From Helicobacter sp. MIT 99-5507 (GTDB lineage: Bacteria; Campylobacterota; Campylobacteria; Campylobacterales; Helicobacteraceae): a stretch of DNA of 64,000 bases. This document shows positions 48,818-58,531 of this stretch, piece after piece. Within the stretch, counting starts at the first letter, position 1. Each line of letters opens with the position of its first letter. Location: contig NZ_NXLO01000002.1 of NCBI RefSeq assembly GCF_003364295.1, positions 62,001 through 126,000 on the forward strand, read 5' to 3'. A program made the position numbers and the translations under genes. Below the pieces are notes generated by a model. The model was not told the DNA's origin. It worked only from the letters and a program-made list of their open reading frames with translations, and ran no database searches.

Positions 48818-51454
48818 ATGCAAGAAAAAAATGAAATAGAAAAATATAACCCTCAAATTTTAGAAGAGAAAATTTATAAAATATGGGAAGATAGAGGATA
48901 TTTTGAATTAGATTCAAATAAAGACATTCAAAATGGTAAAAATTTCTGCATCATGATGCCTCCACCAAATATTACAGGTGCATTGCATATGGGACATGCA
49001 CTAACTTACACTCTTCAAGATATAATCACCAGATTTAAGCGAATGGATGGATATAGAGTGCTTTGGCAACCAGGAATCGATCATGCAGGAATTGCTACAC
49101 AAAATGTAGTTGAGAGACAGCTTTTAGCAAAAGGTATAAAAAAAGAAGACATAGGAAGAGATGAATTTCTAAAAGCTGTATGGAAATGGAAAGAAGAAAG
49201 TGGCGGAACAATAATCTCACAGCTTAAAAGACTAGGTGCTTCACCAAATTGGAAAAGATTGCGTTTTACTATGGATAAAGGATTGCAAAATGCTGTAAAA
49301 AAAGCATTTGTAACCTGGTATAACAAAGGACTGATTTATCAAGGTGATTATATGGTAAATTGGTGCACTCACGATGGCGCATTATCTGATATAGAAGTAG
49401 AATTTGAAGAAAATAAAACAAAACTCTACTACATGCGATATTTTATAAAAGATAGTAATGATTATGTAGTAGTTGCTACAACTCGTCCAGAAACTTATTT
49501 TGGCGATACAGCAGTGATGGTAAATCCACAAGATTCTAGATACAAACATTTAATAGGTAAAATTGTTATCCTCCCACTTGTTGGCAAAGAAATAAAAATC
49601 ATTGCAGATTCTTATGTTGATATGGAATTTGGAAGTGGTGTAGTAAAAGTCACCCCATCTCATGATACAAATGACTATGAAGTAGGACTTAGACATAATC
49701 TAGAATTTTTAAGCATATTTGATAAATTTGGAATCTTAAATGAACATTGTGGTGAATTTTGTGGAATGGAACGTCTTAGCGCAAGAGAAGCGATAGTATC
49801 AAAACTAAATGAAAATGGATTTATAGAAAAAATAGAAGATTATACAAATCAAGTAGGTAAATGCTATCGCTGCGGTAATATCGTAGAACCATACATATCA
49901 AAACAATGGTTTGTAAAGCAAGATATTGCAAAAGAAACGATAAAAAAAGTAAATAATGGCGATGCAAGATTCTATCCAAAACAATGGCTAAATAATTTCA
50001 ATGCATGGATGAATGAACTTAGAGCATGGTGCATTAGTAGGCAACTTTGGTGGGGGCATAGGATACCTATATTTTATTGTGATTCTTGTGGGATAAAAAT
50101 AGCAAGTCAAAATGATAGTGAGATATGTAAATCTTGCGGAAAAGAAATGCGACAAGATGAAGATGTGCTTGATACTTGGTTTAGCTCTGGACTTTGGGCA
50201 TTTAGCACACTTGGTTGGGGAAATAAAGATAATGCAGAATCTTTATATAATGAAAATGATTTAAATGATTTTTACCCAAATAATCTACTTATAACAAGCT
50301 TTGATATTTTATTTTTCTGGGTTGCAAGAATGCTATTTAGCGGAGAAAATCTACTTGGTAAATTGCCATTTAAAGATATATATTTACATGCTTTGGTATG
50401 TGATGAATTTGGTAGAAAAATGAGCAAATCAAAAGGCAATGTCTTAGATCCGCTTGTCTTTATACAAGAATATAGTAGTGATATTTTACGCTTTACGCTT
50501 AGTTTTAATTGCATTGCTGGGAGAGATATAAGGATAAGCAAAAATGCGATGAGCATAGGAAATGCACTTGCTACAAAAGTTCTAAATGCACTAAATTTTC
50601 TAATAATGTATAGAAATCAGCAAGATGAAAATAAAGCTTTTATAAATCCAAAAGATATCACCTCTCCACTTGGAATGCATATAAATTATAGATTCAATCT
50701 TTGTATTAATGACATGAGGAATGCCCTAGAATCTTATAGATTTAATGATGCAGCAAGTTGTATTTATAGATTCTTGTTTAATGATTTTTGTGATTGGGGA
50801 ATTGAATTTGTAAAAGCAGATAAAAATGCTGTATTTGAACTTGGTGGAATCTTTAGAGATGCTATGAAATTATTGCATCCATTTATGCCATTTTTGAGCG
50901 AATTTGCATATCATAAAATAAATAACACAAATCTAGAATCTTCAAAATCTATTATGATAGAGAAATTCCCAACATATAATAAAAATATAGATGATGTAAT
51001 AGAATTTGAGATGATTAAAGATATAGTTACAAGCATAAGGCGGGCAAAAATCGTCATTGATTTTGCAAACAAAAGCATACCACTTTGCTATATCAAACTA
51101 AATAAAGAAGTAAATAAAGACATATTAAAGACTTTTATTCCAAAACTAAGTAAATGTGAAAATATCGAATTTGTTGGTGAAAAAATAGAAAATACAATAT
51201 TTGATATTGGTGAATTTTGCGAGATTTACATCCCAACAGATAAAATAAATCTTGATGAAATCAAAGCAAAACTAAATAAAAAGAAAGAAAAAATCTTAAA
51301 AGAGATAGAAAAGCTAGATTCTATGCTTAGCAATCAAAATTTCATCAAAAATGCCCCAAAAGAGCTAATAGAATCCAATCAAAACGCACTAAATCAAACA
51401 AAAGAAAAATTAGCAAAAATACAAAGCGAGATTGATTGTCTATGCAAAAATTGA
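48818..51454 (+). CDS. valS: Valyl-tRNA synthetase
   Basis: A class Ia synthetase of 878 residues. The HIGH region is MMPPPNITGALHMGHAL and KMSKS is FGRKMSKSKGNVLDP. The editing domain has VVATTRPETYFGDTAVMVNP. Two CxxC pairs (CYRCGN, CDSCGI with CKSCGK) lie near the catalytic core. WGHRIPIFY and DEDVLDTWFSSGLWAFSTLG are present, and the tail is a valS-type coiled coil (KKKEKILKEIEKLDSML). The length is typical. The 3' end overlaps the lipoprotein gene by 13 bases. Confidence 0.97.
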   Translation: MQEKNEIEKYNPQILEEKIYKIWEDRGYFELDSNKDIQNGKNFCIMMPPPNITGALHMGHALTYTLQDIITRFKRMDGYRVLWQPGIDHAGIATQNVVERQLLAKGIKKEDIGRDEFLKAVWKWKEESGGTIISQLKRLGASPNWKRLRFTMDKGLQNAVKKAFVTWYNKGLIYQGDYMVNWCTHDGALSDIEVEFEENKTKLYYMRYFIKDSNDYVVVATTRPETYFGDTAVMVNPQDSRYKHLIGKIVILPLVGKEIKIIADSYVDMEFGSGVVKVTPSHDTNDYEVGLRHNLEFLSIFDKFGILNEHCGEFCGMERLSAREAIVSKLNENGFIEKIEDYTNQVGKCYRCGNIVEPYISKQWFVKQDIAKETIKKVNNGDARFYPKQWLNNFNAWMNELRAWCISRQLWWGHRIPIFYCDSCGIKIASQNDSEICKSCGKEMRQDEDVLDTWFSSGLWAFSTLGWGNKDNAESLYNENDLNDFYPNNLLITSFDILFFWVARMLFSGENLLGKLPFKDIYLHALVCDEFGRKMSKSKGNVLDPLVFIQEYSSDILRFTLSFNCIAGRDIRISKNAMSIGNALATKVLNALNFLIMYRNQQDENKAFINPKDITSPLGMHINYRFNLCINDMRNALESYRFNDAASCIYRFLFNDFCDWGIEFVKADKNAVFELGGIFRDAMKLLHPFMPFLSEFAYHKINNTNLESSKSIMIEKFPTYNKNIDDVIEFEMIKDIVTSIRRAKIVIDFANKSIPLCYIKLNKEVNKDILKTFIPKLSKCENIEFVGEKIENTIFDIGEFCEIYIPTDKINLDEIKAKLNKKKEKILKEIEKLDSMLSNQNFIKNAPKELIESNQNALNQTKEKLAKIQSEIDCLCKN

Positions 51455-51981
51455 TTTTATTTGTAGCTATTTTGTTATTTATTGGCTGTGATGAAAAAAT
51501 ATCATTTATAGACATAGAAGAAAATATCAATCATTTAGAATCTCTAAATTCACAAGAAAGAGAAATAGCCCAAATGCAAATAAAACATGCAAAAGAAAAT
51601 AATTATCGCTTAATAACTACAAAAGAGCTAAAAGATAAGCTTGAAAGTGGCGGTGATTTGCAAATTATTGCTGCAATCCCTAGAGGAATCTATATACTTG
51701 GTTTTATAAAAAATGCAAAAAATTTTGAATTTAGCAACAACTTTAGTGGAATCTGGGAAAAAGATACAAAAGGAAGTAAAGATAAATTTATAGATTTTTT
51801 AGGGGATAGAAAAAAAGAAATTATATTTTATGATAATGGAGAAAATGTCGCAATAACTGCTGCAATATGGGCTAAGAAACTTAGATATGAAAATGTAGCA
51901 ATTCTTATTGGTGGATTTAAAGGATGGAAGGAGCGAGATTTTGAGATTAGCTTTGATATGCCTACATGTTGTCAAATTTAA
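51442..51981 (+). CDS. Rhodanese-like lipoprotein lacking the usual cysteine
   Basis: A protein of about 179 residues with lipobox LLFIGC near residue 15 and a C-terminal rhodanese fold: TTKELKDKLESGGDLQIIAA, GYILGFIKNAKNF-type strand, FYDNGENVAITAAIWAKKLR, NVAILIGGFKGWKERDFE. The position of the catalytic Cys in active rhodaneses (YCxxG) is Asp here (FYDNG). Two cysteines lie at the very end (TCCQI). It may bind rather than transfer sulfur. I chose the ATG at 51442; a TTG at 51436 is possible. Confidence 0.7.
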   Translation: MQKLILFVAILLFIGCDEKISFIDIEENINHLESLNSQEREIAQMQIKHAKENNYRLITTKELKDKLESGGDLQIIAAIPRGIYILGFIKNAKNFEFSNNFSGIWEKDTKGSKDKFIDFLGDRKKEIIFYDNGENVAITAAIWAKKLRYENVAILIGGFKGWKERDFEISFDMPTCCQI

Positions 51982-51992
51982 CATAGAGTAAA

Positions 51993-52954
51993 ATGATGGA
52001 TAAAATAGATTTAAGCATTATTATTCCTTGCTTTAATGAAGAACAAAATATACAAAACTTTTATACAAAAGTCCAAAATGTGCTTATGGGGGGGGGAAGA
52101 CTAATTATAAATATGATCTAAATGAAGTTTATTTTATATTTATTGATGATGGAAGCAAAGACAATACAATAAATGAGATAAAAAAACTTCAAGCAAATAA
52201 CAAAAATATAAAACTTATAAAATTCTCTCGCAATTTTGGCAAAGAAGCCGCAATGCTCGCAGGACTAAAAGAAAGTAAAAGTATCTTGACTTGTATTATG
52301 GATTGTGATTTGCAAGACCCACCAGAATTATTATTAGAGATGATTGAAAAATACAAAAATAGCAATGGAGAATTAAAGCTAATTACTGCAAAAAGAAGAG
52401 ATAGGAGTGGAGATTCTGCATTTAGAGCATTTTTTAGCGAAGTGTTTTATAAAATCAATAATATTTTATCTCCAATAAAATTAGAATCTGGTGTAAGAGA
52501 TTTTAGACTAATTCATAGAGATGCACTACAATGTATATTGCAAATAAATGAATATCATAGATTCTCAAAAGCTATATTTGAATTTATAGGATTTCAAAAA
52601 GAAACAATAGAATATGACTATATAGAGAGATACCAAGGAAATTCTAAATGGAATTTTTTAAAGCTATTTTTATATGCAATTGAAGGGATTGTAAGCTTTT
52701 CTACCATCCCACTAAAAATCATTACACTAATTGGCTTTGTGATTTTTATCCTCTCATCAATTTATGGAATCCATATCATGATAAATACACTTGCCTTTGG
52801 AAATGATGTAAAAGGATATCCAAGCATCGTTACTTTGATAGCATTTTTTGGAGGATTGCAAATAATGCTACTTGGAATAATTGGCGAATATATCGCTAGA
52901 ATCTACGAGCAAGGCAAAAATCGCCCTCATTATTTCATCGAATATATTTCTTAA
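51993..52954 (+). CDS. GtrB-type polyprenyl-phosphate glycosyltransferase, frameshifted at poly-G (phase OFF)
   Basis: A family 2 glycosyltransferase of the GtrB/DPM1 type that would charge undecaprenyl phosphate with a hexose, probably glucose. The first 32 codons read SIIIPCFNEEQNIQNFYTKV and then enter a run of nine G (52088-52096). As sequenced, the frame then stops at 52119-52121. With ten G the frame joins the downstream one, giving about 320 residues with FIDDGSKDNT, FSRNFGKEAAM, IMDCDLQDPPELLLEMIEKY, YQGNSKWNFLKLFLYAIEG and two C-terminal membrane helices. Both parts are otherwise intact, which argues for slipped-strand phase variation, not decay. A GtrII-like gene follows. Confidence 0.85.
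52088..52096 (+). repeat. Homopolymeric G9 tract, phase-variation switch
   Basis: Nine consecutive G, the longest G run in the window, lie inside the N-terminal coding part of the glycosyltransferase. Adding one G (or losing two) restores the full frame. Poly-G tracts are the usual contingency repeats in Helicobacter and Campylobacter. Confidence 0.9.
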
Positions 52955-52972
52955 AACAAGGATATTATAAGC

Positions 52973-54493
52973 TTGAATGTAAAAATACTAAGATTGGATT
53001 TAATATTTTTAGCAAAACTAAAACAATTACTAAACTATAAATACAAAATATTATTTGTTTTTATTATTTATTTGGTTGGTTTAGCTGCGTTAATACTTGC
53101 AAATTTTAACTACATAGATGATAGAGATAGAATCCTTTATGGAACATTTGCATTTTTTTGGTGGAATAGACATAGCTCTACTATCGCAGCTTCTATACTT
53201 AGCTTAAATAGCGATTATTTTGTAGTAACATTTCCATATAGTTTATTTATCAGTATTTTTCTACTTAGCATATCATCTATTATTTTTCTAAAAACAATCG
53301 ATAAAAAACTCCTAAATAGTAAAATCGCCTTACTTGCAAGCGTAAGCATAGGACTTTCACCTTATTATTTAGAGAATCTATCATATAAGTTTGATGCCCC
53401 TCTCATGGCATTAAGTGTATTTGCAAGCATATTTCCTTTTCTTTTTATTCGATACAAAAAGATTTTTGTTATTACATCAATTATTGGACTTTTAATAATG
53501 CTTACAAGCTATCAAGCAAGTAGCGGAATTTATATGATGATCTCTATTTTTCTAGCATTTATAAAGATTTTAGAGAAAGATATAAAAGAGGCTTTTAGGA
53601 TTCTTCTTTGTTTTTGCATTTCATATCTTATTGTTGGAATCTTGTATCTTATGATTTACAATCCAGAAGCAACTTATGCAAATACACATATATTGCCACT
53701 TAAGTATTTTCTAATTGGACTTGATAAACACATAACAAATTATATAAAAACTATATATAGCGATATGGGCGGGGGTAGTAGAGTATATTTGCATTTAGTA
53801 TTTGGATTTGCTTTTATATTTGTTGCAAAATCAATCTTAAATGCAAAGATAAATAAATTTTTGGCATTTTTTCTTAGCATAATTACATTAATAATACTCT
53901 TTATCCTTTCATTTGGACTATATCTAATCATCATAACACCAACTTTTGATCCACGAAGTTTTATTGGGTTTGGAGTATTTGTAGGGATTTTGAGTCTGTA
54001 TTCTATATACAAAGGAAAGATTCTCTCTAGCATATTGATTATTATTTTTGTTCATTATCTAATAATGTTTGCAAATTATTATGGACAAAGTTTAAAAGCA
54101 CAAAATGATTATGAAACTTTTAGATGGACTATCATGCTAAATGATTTAGGCAAATTTTTAGATACAAGCCATATGGAAGTAGAATCTAAATTTAATATAA
54201 AAACATTAGGGCATTCAGGAGTAAATCCTGTTATTGCAAAAAGTAAAATACAATATCCGCTGATAGCAAGATTAATACCAAATCTACAAAATAGTTGGAG
54301 TTGGAGTGAATCGGCTCTTGATAATTATGGAATCGTTGGAAATAGTAAGAATAAAGATTGCGATGAATATTCTTCTACAAAAGTTCTAATTGACACATAT
54401 TTTCATACAATAGAATCTTTTAATCCAAATAAAAATACGACTTGCTTTTTAATCACATACAAAAATATTACAGATTATAAAAGTAACTTCTAA
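52973..54493 (+). CDS. GtrII-family membrane glucosyltransferase
   Basis: A polytopic protein of 506 residues with about ten to twelve membrane helices. FNYIDDRDRILYGTFAFFWW near residue 44 carries the acidic pair expected in the first periplasmic loop of lipid-sugar-dependent transferases. ASVSIGLSPYYLENLSYKFD near residue 120 resembles the Pfam GtrII segment closely. Such enzymes move glucose from undecaprenyl-phosphate-glucose to a surface polysaccharide. The GtrB-type gene 18 bases upstream would make that donor. No GtrA flippase is adjacent. The start is TTG at 52973 after AAGGA. The frame is intact, so this gene stays translatable while the upstream gene is OFF. Confidence 0.75.
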   Translation: MNVKILRLDLIFLAKLKQLLNYKYKILFVFIIYLVGLAALILANFNYIDDRDRILYGTFAFFWWNRHSSTIAASILSLNSDYFVVTFPYSLFISIFLLSISSIIFLKTIDKKLLNSKIALLASVSIGLSPYYLENLSYKFDAPLMALSVFASIFPFLFIRYKKIFVITSIIGLLIMLTSYQASSGIYMMISIFLAFIKILEKDIKEAFRILLCFCISYLIVGILYLMIYNPEATYANTHILPLKYFLIGLDKHITNYIKTIYSDMGGGSRVYLHLVFGFAFIFVAKSILNAKINKFLAFFLSIITLIILFILSFGLYLIIITPTFDPRSFIGFGVFVGILSLYSIYKGKILSSILIIIFVHYLIMFANYYGQSLKAQNDYETFRWTIMLNDLGKFLDTSHMEVESKFNIKTLGHSGVNPVIAKSKIQYPLIARLIPNLQNSWSWSESALDNYGIVGNSKNKDCDEYSSTKVLIDTYFHTIESFNPNKNTTCFLITYKNITDYKSNF

Positions 54494-54548
54494 AAATATT
54501 AACAATGTTTAATTACAATTCCAGCCTATTTTACACAAGGAGCAAACA

Positions 54549-55115
54549 ATGAAAAAATTATTTTACCAATCATATTACTCACAAGTAGCGTTTTATACAG
54601 GGATGTATTAGTATATGGTCCAGGAGGTCCAGCACCAGTTTTAAAAGAATTAGCACAAGAATTCAACAAAACCAGTAATGAAAAAGTCAAAATCATAGCT
54701 GGTCCTACATCGCAGTGGATTGAAAAGGCAAAATTAGATGCAGATATTATATATTCAGGTAGTTCTGCGATGATGGATAGTTTTATTAAAACAATGCCAA
54801 ATCAATTATCAAGCAATGATGTAAATGTGCTAAATATAAGAGAAGCAGGGATTATAGTGCGCCCAAACAATCCAAAAAATATCAAAAGTTTTGATGACTT
54901 ACTTAAAAAAGGTATAAAAATAATGGTAGTAGATGGTGCAGGACAAGTGGGCAAAATTTATATCACTAAAATCATCAAATGTAATTTATAGAGCCACAGA
55001 GATTGCCATAACAAAAACAAGCAACAATAAAAATGCAGCACAAAAATTTATAGATTTTATAAATTCAAAACAAGCACAAGATGTATGGAAAAAATATAAA
55101 TGGGAAGCAAAATAA
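54549..55115 (+). pseudogene. AcfC-like solute-binding protein pseudogene
   Basis: The remains of an AcfC-type periplasmic binding protein: VYGPGGPAPVLKELAQEF, IIAGPTSQWIEKAKLDADII, YSGSSAMMDSF and IVRPNNPKNIKSFDDLL. Three lesions are visible. Six A after the ATG shift the frame; seven A would give the signal peptide MKKIILPIILLTSSVLY. After DGAGQVG the frame changes near 54960-54975. About 60 codons usual at that point appear missing, and the C-terminus resumes as YRATEIAITKTSNN and AAQKFIDFINSKQAQDVWK. AAGGAG precedes the ATG, so decay may be recent. Confidence 0.8.
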
Positions 55116-55121
55116 CAAAAA

Positions 55122-56240
55122 CTATGCTTTAAAATCAAAAATAGCCTCTTTATATAGATCTATCATTTTATCAACACAAAATGATAAGTCATATTTTTGG
55201 GCTACACTTTCATATTTAATACTCAATTCCTTTAAATAATCTCTATTTTCTATAAAATAATCTATCTTTTTTGATAAATCTTTTGCATCTCCTGCCCTAA
55301 ACAAACAATCATCATTTATTGCAAATTGCTTTGTAGCCGAAGTTTTACTATCTGATATAATTGGTGTAATGCCATTTGAAATAGCCTCTAGTGTAGCAAT
55401 AGATTCTATATCAACATCAGAAGTATGCACATATAAATCTGTATAAGAATATAGTTTTGAGAGTTCATCATCACTTACAAATCCTAAATCCGCACCAAAA
55501 GTAAGCTTTGAGGCAAGTTTTTTGTATTCTTCTTCTCTTGGTCCAAGTCCTTTTATATGGAGCTTTATTTGTTTTTCATATTTACTTAAATGCACTGCTT
55601 CAATAAGCAAATCCTGCCGCTTTTCTTGCGTGTATCTACCAGTCATTGTGATATGAAAGAAATCATCAATTTTATTTTTTGCTATTTTTTTAAGACGAGG
55701 GGTAAAGCCATTTGAGATTACACATAAATTTGCTTTGTAATTATGCTTTTTTAATTCATCAGCAATTAAATTTGAAGGGCAATGAATATATTTTGTATAT
55801 TTGTAGATTCTATATTTAAATAGCCAAAATATAAATTGATGAATAAAAGGAATATGCCTTAAATGCGCATTGTATGTGATATTTTCAGGTTGGAGGTGGA
55901 ATCCACAAATAAATGGAATATTCATTTCTTTTGCAATTTTTACACCAATAATTTCAAGTTTAAAAGGCAAGAAAAAATGCACTATATCAGCGCCTCTAAA
56001 CGCTTCTTTTAATACTTTTTTATCAGCTTTACCAAAATGCATATGCTGTTTATGTGATATTTCAGTAACAAGTGGAATGTATCTTTCATCTACTCTATAT
56101 GCATCTTTACCTTCAATATATGGTGCTACAACACGGACTTTATGCCCTTTTTGCCTTAGTGTTTGGACTAAATTATTTGCACTAACTGCTGTTCCATTAC
56201 TCTTATCTACAAAGCAATCAACTACAACTACAATAATCAA
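55122..56240 (-). CDS. cgt: Family 4 glycosyltransferase, probable cholesterol alpha-glucosyltransferase
   Basis: A GT-B enzyme of 372 residues. VVDCFVDKSNGTAVSANNLV, RYIPLVTEISHKQHMHFGKA, GADIVHFFLPF, FHLQPENITYNAHL and IHCPSNLIADELKKHNYKA agree with what I recall of H. pylori HP0421, which glucosylates host cholesterol. The retaining GT4 core follows: TGRYTQEKRQDLLIEAV, and the C-terminal DVDIESIATLEAISNGITPI with the ExxxxxxE pattern. I place the start at TTG 56240 (LIIVVVVDCF), six bases after AAAGG. Upstream in-frame ATGs would add about 25 unrelated residues. Another glycolipid acceptor is possible. Confidence 0.72.
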   Translation of the reverse strand: MIIVVVVDCFVDKSNGTAVSANNLVQTLRQKGHKVRVVAPYIEGKDAYRVDERYIPLVTEISHKQHMHFGKADKKVLKEAFRGADIVHFFLPFKLEIIGVKIAKEMNIPFICGFHLQPENITYNAHLRHIPFIHQFIFWLFKYRIYKYTKYIHCPSNLIADELKKHNYKANLCVISNGFTPRLKKIAKNKIDDFFHITMTGRYTQEKRQDLLIEAVHLSKYEKQIKLHIKGLGPREEEYKKLASKLTFGADLGFVSDDELSKLYSYTDLYVHTSDVDIESIATLEAISNGITPIISDSKTSATKQFAINDDCLFRAGDAKDLSKKIDYFIENRDYLKELSIKYESVAQKYDLSFCVDKMIDLYKEAIFDFKA

Positions 56241-56315
56241 ATAAAACCTTTTATATTTTTTAAAACCAAATTCTACAATAATGTTAGTTTTCATAATATA
56301 AATTGATGGTAACAA

Positions 56316-57110
56316 ATGGAAAACAAAATAATCTTTAGCAAAACAAACAATACAAATGAAGCAAAAAAACTACTTGATATGGGGATAAATATCATTAGTG
56401 ATGAAATAAACACAAAAAATAATTATAAAATATTTTATCATCAAAATTTTGAATTCTTTGATAGATATAAAGGCTCAAAAATACTAAAGATTAAAGATGA
56501 AAATGATTTAGAATCTTATTTAAAATACGCAAAATTAGATGATTGTATATTTTTAATTGATTGCAAAAATCTATATGATTGCTTTTATCTATTTACAAAA
56601 ATTCCTACAAATATCAAAAGTATCATTTATCACAATAGCTTAACACCTCATATTGCATATATGGCTTTTAGCGTTGGGATTAGTGGAATCTTGTGCGATA
56701 TTGATAATATATATAAAAATGGTGGTGGAAAATTTATACATAAAATACATTTATCCTATAAAAAATCAAAAAATGATAGATTCTATTCTAAATTTTTTAA
56801 TGCAAAAAAGCCATTTACGCAGCTAAGAAATATCAAAATTGATAGAATCTTTAAAGATTTAAATGCAGATTCAATTGCACTAGATTTAAATGATACTAGC
56901 TTTAAAACTTTTCTTTATGTATCAAAAAATAAAAATATTATAAAAATTGGCGTAGTAAATAACAAAAAGCAATTCAAATTGGCTAGAAATTTACAAGACA
57001 ATGCAATGCTAGATGTCTTAGAATTAGAATCTAGTGATGGATTAGATTATGCAAATTTTGCATTTTATGATAGATTTGATTCTAATTTTAATATGCAAAT
57101 ACTAGATTGA
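56316..57110 (+). CDS. Unrecognised soluble protein next to glycosyltransferase
   Basis: A protein of 264 residues with no signal peptide or membrane segment, rich in Lys, Asn and Ile. Segments such as NTNEAKKLLDMGINIISDEI, YHNSLTPHIAYMAFSVGISG, ILCDIDNIYKNGGGKF and RNIKIDRIFKDLNADSIALD suggest an alternating alpha/beta fold. I do not recognise a family or active site. It is divergent from cgt with 75 bases between starts, and 59 bases upstream of gatA. Base composition and codon use match the neighbours. Function is unknown. Confidence 0.65.
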   Translation: MENKIIFSKTNNTNEAKKLLDMGINIISDEINTKNNYKIFYHQNFEFFDRYKGSKILKIKDENDLESYLKYAKLDDCIFLIDCKNLYDCFYLFTKIPTNIKSIIYHNSLTPHIAYMAFSVGISGILCDIDNIYKNGGGKFIHKIHLSYKKSKNDRFYSKFFNAKKPFTQLRNIKIDRIFKDLNADSIALDLNDTSFKTFLYVSKNKNIIKIGVVNNKKQFKLARNLQDNAMLDVLELESSDGLDYANFAFYDRFDSNFNMQILD

Positions 57111-57169
57111 TTTTAAGTAGCAAAATAGAAATAAAAGTTATAATTCTATGGCATTTTTAAAATGGAGTT

Positions 57170-58531
57170 ATGATGATAAAATTAAGAGAAGCAATCAAAC
57201 TAAAAGAAGAAGAATTAAAAGAAATCAAAAGCAAAATCTTGCAAGATTTAAAAAACTCTAACTTAAATGCCTACATAATAGATGAAACCTCACTTGATAT
57301 AAATAATAGCGGAATCCCAATACTCATAAAAGACAATATAAATGTAAAAGGCTGGGAAATCACTTGTGGAAGCAATATCTTAAAAGGCTATAAGTCTCCA
57401 TATAATGCAAGTGTGATAAACAAACTAAAACAAAATAATTTAGTTCCATTTGGTAGAGCAAATATGGATGAATTTGCCATGGGAAGCACAGGAGAATCTA
57501 GTGCATATGGAGCTACAAAAAATCCAAGGGATAATACAAGAGTTCCTGGGGGTAGCAGCAGTGGAAGTGCCGCAGCAGTAGCAGGAAAACTTGCAATCGC
57601 TGCACTTGGAAGTGATACTGGCGGTTCTATAAGACAACCTGCTGGGTATTGTGGCTGTGTAGGATTAAAGCCAACTTATGGAAGTGTAAGCAGATATGGA
57701 CTTGTAGCATATAGCTCAAGTCTAGATCAAATAGGACCAATAACACAAGATGTAAAAGATTGTGCTTTGCTATTTGATTATATAAAAGGCTATGATAGAA
57801 TGGATTCTACAAGCAATAAAAACACACCAACAAATAGCACATTTAACAATCTAAACAAAGACAGAAAATTCACTATTGGAATCCTAAAAAATGCTATAAA
57901 AGAAGCAAATGATGATATTGCATCAGCATATAGCAATTTAGTCGATAAGCTAACTAAATTGGGACATAATATAAAAGAAATCGATTTAATAGATAGCAAT
58001 TTTGCAATATCAAGCTATTATATAACTTCTATGGCAGAAGCTAGCTCCAATCTAGCGAGATTTGATGGAATCAGGTATGGAAATAGGGCAAGCAATGCTA
58101 CGAATCTAAAAGACTTATATATACAAACTAGAAGCAAAGGTTTTGGAGAAGAAGTAAAACGAAGGATTCTAATAGGAAATTTTGTATTATCAAGTGGATA
58201 TTATGATGCCTACTATCTAAAAGCACAAAAAGTTAGAGATTATATAAGCTTTCAATATAGTGAAATTTTTAAAAGCGTTGATATCATCTTAAGCCCTATT
58301 GCACCAAATGTTGCACCAAAGCTAGGTGAAAAATGCACCCCTTTAGAAATGTATCTAAGTGATATTTATACTATTGGTGTAAATCTTGCTGGACTTTGCG
58401 GAATCTGCATTCCTGTTGATAAAAGCACTACAAATTTACCTATTGGTATGCAATTTATCGGTAATCATTTTAAAGAACAAGATATTCTTGACTTGGCATT
58501 AAATGTAGAATCTAACTTAAAAGGAGAATAA
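57170..58531 (+). CDS. gatA: Aspartyl/glutamyl-tRNA amidotransferase subunit A
   Basis: An amidase of 453 residues that supplies ammonia for Glu-tRNA(Gln) and Asp-tRNA(Asn) amidation. The catalytic Lys lies in [19 protein letters not shown], and the Ser-cisSer pair in [17 protein letters not shown] and [36 protein letters not shown] and [20 protein letters not shown] are intact. A GGAG site precedes the ATG pair. It is followed immediately by guaB, as in H. pylori and C. jejuni. Confidence 0.96.
   Translation: MMIKLREAIKLKEEELKEIKSKILQDLKNSNLNAYIIDETSLDINNSGIPILIKDNINVKGWEITCGSNILKGYKSPYNASVINKLKQNNLVPFGRANMDEFAMGSTGESSAYGATKNPRDNTRVPGGSSSGSAAAVAGKLAIAALGSDTGGSIRQPAGYCGCVGLKPTYGSVSRYGLVAYSSSLDQIGPITQDVKDCALLFDYIKGYDRMDSTSNKNTPTNSTFNNLNKDRKFTIGILKNAIKEANDDIASAYSNLVDKLTKLGHNIKEIDLIDSNFAISSYYITSMAEASSNLARFDGIRYGNRASNATNLKDLYIQTRSKGFGEEVKRRILIGNFVLSSGYYDAYYLKAQKVRDYISFQYSEIFKSVDIILSPIAPNVAPKLGEKCTPLEMYLSDIYTIGVNLAGLCGICIPVDKSTTNLPIGMQFIGNHFKEQDILDLALNVESNLKGE

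Noticed and set aside
51993-52121. Separate short peptide gene before a stand-alone glycosyltransferase
   Set aside because: The short frame encodes the conserved N-terminal strand and loop of the GT2 fold and joins exactly to the downstream frame by one G, so it is one gene.
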